Positions 1 to 7,900 of a DNA stretch of 19,580 bases are shown here, piece by piece (within the stretch, counting starts at the first letter, position 1; each line of letters starts with the position of its first letter). This DNA comes from Parachlorella kessleri (taxonomy: Eukaryota; Chlorophyta; Trebouxiophyceae; Chlorellales; Chlorellaceae): contig BBXU01000790.1 in assembly GCA_001598975.1 (NCBI GenBank), positions 1 to 19,580 of the forward strand. The letters are read 5' to 3'. The notes beneath the pieces were generated by a model, which did no database searches, was not told where the DNA came from, and worked only from the letters and a program-made list of their open reading frames with translations. The position numbers and the translations under genes are program-made.

Positions 1-391
1 TCCAAAGAATGACTACAAGCAGTGGGTGGTGGGCCATCAGCGGCTTAGCGCTTGCACCTCGGTTGTAAGGGGTGGAGTTGCGTCGTGGGAGTGGGTTGGC
101 CGCTCTGATGTGGTGTCCCTGTGATCTCCAGCAACAGGGATGGTCCAACGGAGGCGCCGCCATGTGGCGCCGACATGTGCGCAGGCACAATATCGGCCTG
201 TGCGAATCAACTGTGTTTTCATCTGCCTGATGCAGCACTCTCTGTTCGGAGGTATTCTTGTTCACTGGTGCTGCTGCAGTTGTTATTCCAGAATCTGGGT
301 TGTTCCCTCGCCGTACTGCCCCACATCCTGCTGGCCGTGGATCTGGCTTTGATTCCTCTTCCATAATTCTTTGCATGGGGGGTGCCTGCAG
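1..391. other. Left edge: probable intron with a pseudo-exon copy at 292-350
   Basis: No exon joins convincingly to the first supported exon at 392. The one notable item is 292-350, which is preceded by TTCCAG and reads NLGCSLAVLPHILLAVDLAL, position for position similar to the true exon start DLDCAAAILSTISLAVEWLR exactly 100 bp downstream. It runs into a stop (TAA) within 25 codons, so it is best read as a decayed exon copy. Nothing else is supported in 1-291. Confidence 0.4.
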
Positions 392-3300
392 GATCTCGAC
401 TGTGCCGCCGCCATCCTCTCAACCATCTCTCTGGCGGTGGAGTGGCTGCGCCAGGCCCCGCTGGATGCCCGGCAGAGCGGCATGCTGCAGGCACGTCATG
501 CCCCTGGCATGCCCCCTTGTCGCGATGCACGGATCCGTTTGGTGGATTCAAACCCTGGCTCTGCCGTGCTCACACCAGGGTACTGTCCAGCACTTGCAAA
601 CACAGGCTCTTCTGATTTGCCTGGTCTTCATGGGTCTCTTGAGGTGCCGAACGCTGTACCAGCCTCCCTGAGAGCCTCATTTCATAGCAAGGAGTCAGGC
701 TGCTTCAGGTCCCCCGCCCCAACACCCTGGGGTGCTGTTGCTGCAGGCGGCACGCCTGCTGCTCACCTTCCTGCTGCAGCAGCACCCGCCCCCGCACAGC
801 GCAGCGCTGCTGGGCCTGACCTCCGACCCCGGGCTGGCCGCGTTTGCGGCGGCGGCGGGAAACGGCACCAGCGGCCGCGAAGGCGCCAGCGCCGGCGCGG
901 CAGCAGGCCTGTCCCGCGGCGGCAGCTCCGCCCAGGACTTGGCTGGAGGGGACGCCGGGCCTCCCCAGGGCACCCCCGGTGGTGCAGGCGCGGCCCAAGG
1001 GCAAGCAGCAGGGGTCACCCCCCGCAGGGGCCCCACCCCGGGGCTAAGCCTGGACATCCCCGCCACCCCCGGGCCCGCCCCCGGGACGGCGGGTGGCCCC
1101 CTCCCCTCTGCCTCCACCCCCACCCCCCCGGGCACTGCTGGTGGACCCCCCTCCTCGGCTAGTCAGCGGCGGGGGGGGCCCTCCCCATGGTCCCCCGCAG
1201 CGGGCACAGCAGGGCAGCCGCCCAGCCTGCTGGCCGCCACCCCCCGCCCCGTCACCTCCCCCGCGGCGATACTGCCGAGCCCCGGGGGCGTCCCGGGGCT
1301 GTGGGAGCGGCCGCCCCCGACGCCGCAGATACCGGGGGTGACGCACGCGCCGCGTGCGCCGCAGCTGGACGTGGCCGCGGCCACAGCCGGCGCAGCGGCA
1401 GCAGCAGCAGAGCAGGTCGGACCAGGGTCGGGTCGGGTCGGGTGGTTAATTGGGGGAAGGTGGGATGGGAGGACTCCCCAGTTGGCGGCAGGGTTGCCGT
1501 TGCGTCCTGTGCACCACCCACATGCTTCATGCAACCTTTCCCATCCCCCATGCACGCAGGCTACTGTCCTACTGCATACATCGTCAGCAGTGCTGCACTT
1601 CAATGCATGCTGTGCTTTGGCCGCTGAGGGGCGGCATCGTTATGCCTCCGCCTCGTCTTCCTTTTTTTGGCTATGCATGCTGTGCCCACTGCCGACAGAC
1701 GTGCCCTGGTACCTCACCGCCTGCCTGTGCCCCTACTAGCTGGCCATGACGTAACACTCTTCTCTCCGGAAAACGTGTGTGGAAGAAGCTGCAAGAAATG
1801 CATCCACAGGCGGTCCAGGAGCGGCAGCGGCTGTGGGAGGCCATGGCGGCCGCGGAGGAGCGGGGGACGCTGCTGTGGAGCCTGCTCAACGGGCTGGCAC
1901 TGGTGCCACAGGTAGGGGCGAGGTGTGAGGGGTGTTCTGAGCTGGTAGCCTTGGGACCTGAAGCGCTGGAGGGCCGCGCGGATGGAGCTTGCTCGGCGGG
2001 CTGGCACTGGTGACTCCTGGGGCATAGAGTGGGAAGTTACCCAGTGAGCTCAGCCCTCAGTGTGTGTGTGTGGGTGTGTGCCGGAGTGAAGGGAGCGCCG
2101 GTGTTGGCAGCGGGGCTGGCACTGGGGTGGGTGAGAGGCTCTCCAGTCAGCTGAGTGAAACCCTGACAGCAACATCGCTGAACCTTGCTGCGGGCTAGCA
2201 GTGGTACCTCAGGTGGTATGCGGTGCTGCTCTTTGCGGACCCCAAGCGCAAGGACTGCAAAGTCCAGGCCCACATGTACCGTAGACATGACCCCAAGTTT
2301 CCCAGAGGGCTTGGCCTTGCTGCAGGACCTGCTCGCGCTGGTGCCTCCCCTGCTGCTGCTGACGCTGTTTGAGGATTTGAAGCCCGAGGACTCCGGGGGG
2401 GTGTACTACCCGCCATCAACCCCCGGGCAGGATGCGGCAGCGGGGCGGCTCATGCGGGCGGCGGATGCGGCAATGGGCGCCAAGGCGACTGTGCAGGTGC
2501 GATACCGGCGGGTGTTAGTCATGCCCTGCATGTGCAGGCAAGGAGGCAGGCACGTGGGTGGGGCCCTTGTCTAGCGATGAGTGTCTAGAGTGTCTTCGGT
2601 GGCCAGGCGGAGCAATGTGCGGCCGCGTAATAGTATGTTTCTGTGCTTCCTAGTCTTGGTTTGCCGGCCAGGGGGGTTCCTTGCTCCCTGCTCCTTCCAC
2701 TGGGTCACTGGCAGGCAAGGTGGCCCTTCACCGTCCACATGCAATGGGGGATCGCCTGGCGTCATGTCTGCTCCCAGGGGGGGCTGCCATTGGGCTCGGT
2801 GGCCACCCAGCTATGCTTGTGGTCTGCACATCCCGCGTGAGTAGGCTGACTGGCACCAGCGAACTGTGGTGGGTGTGCGCTGGTGCAGACGGACCGGGCG
2901 TTGTGGGACGCCCGTGCCGCCATGCTGCTGCTGCTGATGGGGCGGTGCATGAAGGATGAGGCCGCCATGGAGGTGGGTGAGCCCGGCTCCTAGGTCTCGT
3001 ACGCACTTTCGCGCTGAGAGCCGGTACGCCCTGGCTCCCTTCTGTGCCATGCCGCACCCGCTGGGCAGGTGCCCCCTTGGCTCCCATCACATCAGGCATC
3101 TGCTCAGCAGCCAGTCCCCCGTCGTCTGCTTGTTGCTGCAGCTTGTGGGCGGCTCCTCGTGTAGTGCATTTTGTCGCCATCTTTTCTCTGCTTGCTGATG
3201 TGCTCCACCCTCGATGTTTGGAGAGTGATTCTAAGCGCAGCGTTGGTTGTGCTGCCCCATGCAGTTGGTGGGCGGCCCCTCCTTCTTCGCGGGTCTGCTG

Positions 3301-4021
3301 CACGAGGGGGACCAGCGGATCCGGCACTACGCCAGCATCTTCGTGCTGCGGCAGCTCATGCTCAGCAGGCCGCAGCAGTACAGGTAGGCCTGGCAGTGTA
3401 TGTACCGCTAATGTTAAATCTTGCCGGCATCTTCGTGCTGCGGCAGCTCATGCTTAGCAGGCCGCAGCAGTACAGGTAGGCCTGGCAGTGTATGTACCGC
3501 TAATATTACATCTTGCCAGCATCTTCGTGCTGCGGCAGCTCATGCTTAGCAGGAAGTAGAGATACAGGTAGGTCCGAATAGGTCTAAGCTTGCAGGGGAG
3601 CCAAGCGCGCTACTCAGCTGGGAAAAGCGTGCCTTGCGTCACCGGGGTGCAATGCAGTACAGTACTGCGCAACGCAGTGAAGTGCACACCCCCGCTTTCG
3701 ACCCAATGGGGAAGCTGAGCAGGCAATAGGCAAATGCCAGCAGCCGAGCCTGGGCCATCGCGCCGAACCGCTTCGGGTGCTCTGGGCTTGTGTGCGGTTA
3801 AAAAAACACCCTGAGTGGTAGCAGCCAGGAGGCAGTTCTTGTGGCCTGGCCACCACATTGCCTGCTTCGCCTGCTGCAGGCGTGCGCTACGCCAGGTCAT
3901 CCTGCGGGCGCAGCAGAGTAACGACGAGCGGCTACTTGCCAACCCCTATCTGCAAGTCAAGGCTATGATGGACGGCGGCTTGCTGGGTCCCCACACCTCT
4001 GGCCTTGCCCAGCTGCCGTGA
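392..4021 (+). CDS. Unrecognised protein, 3' part of a multi-exon gene; Pro/Gly-rich insert and leucine-rich helical C-terminus
   Basis: I do not recognise this family. Exons that join in frame are 392-490, 747-1415, 1810-1911, 2326-2496, 2889-2972, 3265-3383 and 3880-4021 (461 residues plus TGA). All junctions are phase 0 except the last intron, which is phase 2. The 5' end is not resolved and probably lies left of the window. The first exon (DLDCAAAILSTISLAVEWLR) and the next (AARLLLTFLLQQ) look like amphipathic helices. They are followed by about 170 low-complexity Pro/Gly/Ala residues, then helical segments (LLALVPPLLLLTLFEDL; AAMLLLLMGRCMKDEAAME) and the most conserved-looking part, HYASIFVLRQLMLSRPQQYR and RAQQSNDERLLANPYLQ. 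This alternation suggests a HEAT/ARM-type scaffold, which is inference. The 490/491 donor is GC rather than GT. A GC3-rich frame at 2202-2272 may be a further exon whose junctions I could not fix. No TGTAA poly(A) signal was found downstream. Confidence 0.6.
747..1415 (+). other. Large low-complexity exon (223 codons)
   Basis: Acceptor TTGCTGCAG precedes 747 and donor CAG|GTCGGA follows 1415; both ends are phase 0 and 669 bases are open. After about 45 helical residues the product is dominated by Pro, Gly, Ala, Ser and Thr (for example TPRRGPTPGLSLDIPATPGP and short Ala runs near the end), so it is probably disordered. Long antisense and alternate-frame ORFs across this stretch are composition artefacts of 70-80% GC. 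The insert splits the helical N-terminal part of the unrecognised protein from the rest. Confidence 0.6.
1877..2216 (+). repeat. Four degenerate copies of an exon 3' end
   Basis: The true exon ends at 1911 with GGAGCCTGCTCAACGGGCTGG, then CACTGGTGCCACAG and the donor GTAGG. Similar text recurs in the downstream intron at about 1984-2012 (GGCGGGCTGGCACTGGTG), about 2100-2130 (GCGGGGCTGGCACTGG) and about 2181-2216 (GCGGGCTAGCAGTGG then TACCTCAGGTGG). Spacing is roughly 100 bp. The later copies carry stops or broken frames. Confidence 0.6.
2202..2272 (+). other. Possible additional exon or decayed exon of the unrecognised gene
   Basis: The frame reading WYAVLLFADPKRKDCKVQAH has strongly G/C-biased third positions, as the real exons do, whereas the frame continuous with the next exon does not. 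An AG at 2200-2201 would start it in phase 0. No standard GT donor gives a phase compatible with the exon at 2326: GT at 2273 and at 2278 both lead to an early TGA. It could be an exon using a weak donor, a decayed exon, or a place with an assembly error. Confidence 0.3.
3142..3289 (+). repeat. Duplicated acceptor plus exon start
   Basis: The real exon starts at 3265 (ATGCAG then TTGGTGGGCGGCCCCTCC). A related segment lies 123 bp upstream at 3142 (TGCTGCAG then CTTGTGGGCGGCTCCTCG). Both begin in the same frame (LVGGPS / LVGGSS), but the upstream copy reaches a TGA after about 18 codons. Confidence 0.5.
3335..3572 (+). repeat. 92-bp tandem repeat, about 2.6 copies, spanning an exon 3' end and its donor
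   Basis: Units start at 3335, 3427 and 3519 (period exactly 92). Each begins GCATCTTCGTGCTGCGGCAG and runs through the exon end. Copies 1 and 2 contain CAGTACAG|GTAGGCC followed by the same intron start; copy 3 diverges after AGCAGG but keeps TACAGGTAGG. The first copy is the end of the true exon (3265-3383), so donors occur at 3384, 3476 and near 3568. Use of either downstream donor would read AGG TAG, an immediate stop. Confidence 0.9.
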
Positions 4022-4367
4022 ATTGTGCGGCGGCGTGGGCGGCTGCTTCCAGCGTACGCCTATCAGCCAGGTTATAGTAGAAGGGACCCTCTGGCACCCA
4101 AACATTCCTTGGCTGGCTGAAGCGTGCAGACATGGTTTGCACACCACCATGTATCATGTATTGCGCACATAACTGCCACAGTGGGACTGTGGTCTTAAGA
4201 GTTCAGAGGAGCACGGCTAGTTTGCCCTCGTGGCCGGACACGAGTCATCCTGTGCCGCTGTGTGCTGGTAGCTGGTCAGCGGGGCAGGAAGCGTCATGTG
4301 ACCTCCAGTAGCGTGTGGGTTTGGCGGGGGGACTGGACGGGCTGCCAGAGGAAGCGGGGATGCTTTA

Positions 4368-4435
4368 TTTTGTTGATGGTGGGAGGTAGTGCGAAATGAA
4401 AGCTTAGGTGAACTGTACCGACAGGGCTTGATGTA
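4368..4435 (-). repeat. Dispersed short repeat, inverted copy
   Basis: Read on the minus strand it contains the repeat family's hallmarks in order: a CCCTGTCGGTAC-like block, then TTTCGCACTACCTCCCACC. It matches the plus-oriented copies at 4581 and 6715 but is more diverged, with several substitutions and small gaps. I see no clear flanking duplication. Confidence 0.5.
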
Positions 4436-4580
4436 GCGGGACCCCGCTTGTTGACCACCGACCAGCCCTGGGGCAGACCTCACTTTGCATGCGGCTCTGT
4501 CACTGTACGAGATCTCCACCCAAAGCGGCAATTAAAGGTGAAGGAAGTGCATGCAACAAAGCAGGCTCAGAACTCAGGCA

Positions 4581-4742
4581 AGACTCGGGCACATTCTGCC
4601 TCCAGCCCTGTCAGCCCAGCTCAACTCTCACTCCCTGTTCGCACTACCTGCCACCCTTGCTAAGACTCAGGCGCATTTTGCGTCCAGTCCTGTCAGTACA
4701 CCCCAGCTCTCACTCCCTGTTCGCACTACCTGTCACCCATGC
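4581..4742 (+). repeat. Dispersed short repeat, two tandem copies (period about 82 bp)
   Basis: Both units run CATT(C/T)TGC...TCCAG(C/T)CCTGTCAG...CAGCTC...CTCACTCCCTGTTCGCACTACCTG(C/T)CACCC..GCTAA. The shared core CTCCCTGTTCGCACTACCTG is at 4631 and 4713. AGACTCGGG precedes the first unit and AGACTCAGG lies between the units, as expected of a short target duplication or a tandem unit boundary. Confidence 0.75.
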
Positions 4743-4870
4743 TAAAAGCAGGGAGGTCGAGGGACAGCCAGGCTCAATTTCAACAGGGTCTTGCGCCCGC
4801 CAGGTGGCACCCGCCACGCAGGGATGCTGACGTGTGACAGATGCTACACCCACGCTCTCGGAACACTTTG

Positions 4871-4884
4871 CGACATATATGCAA
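4871..4884 (+). promoter_or_regulatory. Possible TATA-like element upstream of the importin start
   Basis: CGACATATATGCAA lies about 40 bp upstream of the chosen ATG at 4918. If it is a TATA box, transcription would begin near 4905 and skip the ATGs at 4879 and 4889, favouring 4918. The match is short, and this is inference only. Confidence 0.2.
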
Positions 4885-4888
4885 AGTT

Positions 4889-4918
4889 ATGATCCATTCA
4901 GGTCTTGTGCCGGCGTAA
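4889..4918 (+). promoter_or_regulatory. Possible uORF with stop overlapping the importin start codon (TAATG)
   Basis: ATG at 4889 opens a nine-codon frame that ends in TAA at 4916-4918; the final A is the first base of the importin ATG (4918-4920). If the leader includes this ATG, termination and re-initiation at TAATG could set translation level. A further ATG at 4879 is in frame with the importin and would add 13 residues. Whether either lies in the mRNA is unknown. Confidence 0.3.
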
Positions 4919-7900
4919 TGGCAGAAGCTAACAGGTGGGTTTCCGCTTGCTGGGTGATCATGATGGCATCTGAGCCCTGATCGGGCGCCTCAGCGACTGT
5001 CCGGATAGAACCCTGCGCCCAATCCAATATATAAGGATCAAGTTCAAGGGCCTCCGGGGTCGGGCTCGACCTCTTGGCCCCCCGCAGGAAGGAGCACTTC
5101 AAGCCGGGGGGCGTGGACAGCCCGGGGGATGCCGCGGAGAGGCGCCGTGTGGAGGTGGGCTGATCCAGTCCCTCTCCACCGCCACCGTGCTCGTTGTTGG
5201 GATGGGTGCTGGCTGGCCGGGTGCAGTGGGGTGCAGGGGAGCAGCGACATGGCACGCTGGGTCAGTACTGCTGACCCCTCCTGCCGCTCCTCCCCCTACC
5301 CTACTTGCCGCCGCCGCCGCAGACCGCCACAATAACAGCACAGCGGCGCGACTCTGCGCTGCGCTCCAAGCGCCTGCGCCGGGAGTCGTCTCGCCAGAGC
5401 CTGGGCGTCAGCCGCGAGCCGTCCATGCAGAGCCTGGGTGAGCACAGCGCAGCGTAACACAGCACAGCCGCCTGCGTGCCCGCTGTCTGCGCCTGGCCTG
5501 CCTGCTGTCTGAGCCTGCACATTCAGCAGGCCTCTCGTCCTTGAGTTGCCTTGGCGATACTCTTGCCCCACGCGCTTAGATTCCTCCCGACAGGCTTGCT
5601 GCCTAGCTATCCCTAGCCGTGTCTCGCCCAGTTGCAGGCGTGGTTCTGTGTGCTCACTTGGCCATTTCCTTTGTGGAGGGTGTGTTGCTGCCTGCCAGCC
5701 ATCCTACCCTCGGCAAGTCACCACCTGCTCATCAGTCTCCCCGCGTCCCAGCGTTACTCCCAGCCGGCCCCCTGTGCAGGCAGCGAGAGCGCGGGTGATG
5801 GCGAGCCCATGGCCCTGGAGACCCCCGAGGATGTGGCTAACATGGTGACACAAGCGGTGGGGCGGGTGAAGGCGGCCAAGCCTGTGGGCAGTCGAGAGCA
5901 CCTGGAGGGTGTGAGGGAGCTGCGGAGGCTGCTGAGCAACTGTAAGGGTTGGTTGTGAGTGTGTGAGACAGTGTGGGTGGGGTTCGGGGCGGGCGGGGGG
6001 TGGCAGTGGGTGGTGCTGGACAGCTGCTGGTGACTTGGCTATGGCAAGGCGGCCGGATCCTATGTGGGCAGGAGGGAGCAGGCCTGGAGGCTGTGAGGTG
6101 CTGCAAAGGTTGCTGAGAAACTGTAGGTTTGGGGTGGGTGGGTGTGGTGGTGGTTGGGGTTGGGGACTTGGAGGCGCTTTTGGTGGGGTCCTAGGAGTCC
6201 GATTCCCTAGGAATCCGGTTCCCTAGGAATCAGACTCCCTCGACTTCCTGCCAGCACGATTCCCTACCAGCCTGGCTCCCTGGACTTCTTGCCAGCAGAA
6301 GGGTATCCTGGTGTGGGGCAGGGAGGGGGAGGGGTGGGGCGTGAGGAGCTCTAGTGCCTATGTTATGCTGTATAACTGTTGCATCTGGGCATGCGTGGGT
6401 GGGTGGCTCCCATGTGCTGGCGCGTTGAGGGTGGAGCTTTGCACCGCTGTGCGGGAACAAAGGGGCATGCCCTGGTGAAGGTGGCAGCTGAGCACATCGG
6501 GGGTCGGGGCTGCAAGTGTACTGCTCGTGTGGTGTGAGGTACCCAAGCTTGGCAAGGAGCCTGCTCATCTTCAAGCCTGGCAGAACTCTGTCAGCCACCA
6601 CCCTCCGGCCACCCCCTTGCTGTCTTTGGTGCAGTGCCCCATGCCTGGATGCTGCTAGCCCGGGCCGCCCGATGGAGGGCACGCAGCGTGGCGTTTCACA
6701 TCTCGCATTACTCAGGCTCATTCTGCATTCAACCCTGTCGGTCCAGTCCAGCCCAGCTCTACTCCCTGTTTGCACTACCTGCCACCCATGCTAATTACTC
6801 ATCCAACCGTGCCCTCACTGCTCATGCCTCTCTGCAGATGAGGACCCTCCCTACCACGACGTGCTTGCTGCGGGGGCCGTGCCTCTGCTGGTGGCCGCGC
6901 TGCAGCCGCCGGTGATGGACGCCAATGCCCTGGAAACCATCTTTGAGGCCGCATGGGCGCTCACCAACCTGGCAGTGAGTCATCCCTGAGTCATCACCGG
7001 GACGGCTTTAAGCAGTGTTGGCTATGCATTGTCTTGGACTCCCCAGAAGCTGCAGCCTCCAGGCAGGGGCCTTGGCATGGGATGATCACCGGCGTGGGGC
7101 AATCCTTGTCAAGTTGGGATGTGTCGAGCTTGCGGTGCGCTGCTCCCGGTGCCTGCCAACAGAAATGCCAGCCGCGGACGCTGAGTTGGCATACTGTTGG
7201 TTAGCCCACGCGATGTTCGAGAAGCAGCTCCCGGAAAACCCTACGCAGGTGGGGGCCCACGAGGTGGTGAAGCTGTGTTTTGCCCCCTCAGTAATTCTGT
7301 ATTCGATTTTGAGAGGCAGCTCTCCAAACCCCCCCTACGCAGGTGGGGGGCCACGAGGTGGTCAAGGCTGTGCTGCCGGCCGCCCCCGTGCTGATCGCCT
7401 ACCTGGGGGGAGGCAGCGGGCTGGCCGTGGCGGAGCAGTGTGCCTGGGCCCTGGGTGAGCAGCAGGGGCATAATATTGGGTACTGTCTAGGGTGCAGTGA
7501 CATAAGGTGACATGGGTGAGCAGGGCCCCGCTCTGGTCGGGCTGCCCAGGGAACATGTAGGGTTAGGCGGTCGCGGCGGGCAGGCAGCTCAGCCTGTGGA
7601 CGTGCCGGAGCAGTGCACACCTGGGCGCTGGGTGGGTTGCCGGCCGCTGGCTAGCTAGTGCTTGCTCCTGGTCCGCGCTGTTTCGCTTTGCTTGGAACCA
7701 CCTTGGATCTTGGTCCCTGATGCACTGGTGGGTGGGCCGCTTCTGTGTCTTGCTTGACCGGGGAGCCCCATGGCTGGCGCCGTTTGTAAACTCGTTTTTC
7801 CCCAGAAGATCTCCTTGCCCCGGTGGGCCTTGGGTCCCTCCACACAAAGCCGTGACCTTCTCCTGGGGCCCCACGCCCCTGCTGCTGCAGGCAACGTTGC

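Larger units (their letters stand above)
4022..4917. other. Intergenic region between the unrecognised gene and the importin gene
   Basis: No conserved coding segment was recognised. It holds three copies of a dispersed short repeat (4368-4435 inverted; 4581-4664 and 4665-4742 direct, in tandem), which make up about a quarter of the interval. The rest presumably contains the 3' UTR of the upstream gene and the promoter and 5' UTR of the importin gene. Confidence 0.5.

Noticed and set aside
695..1346. Several long ORFs on both strands across the Pro/Gly-rich exon
   Set aside because: High GC makes all six frames open. Only the frame joining 747-1415 in phase 0 with its neighbours is supported.
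1425..1443. GGGTC tandem run as a telomere-like repeat
   Set aside because: Only about four 5-bp units directly after a donor site, too short and not a known algal telomere unit.
2728..3327. 199-codon minus-strand ORF
   Set aside because: It has no recognisable motif and is antisense to plus-strand exons at 2889-2972 and 3265-3383, so it is a shadow of GC-rich sequence.
7110..7248. Open frame with WLAHAMFEKQLPENPTQ just before the first exon 6 copy
   Set aside because: Plant IMPA-9 has no insertion between LTNLA and the VVKAVLPA block. It is more likely intron sequence that happens to be open.
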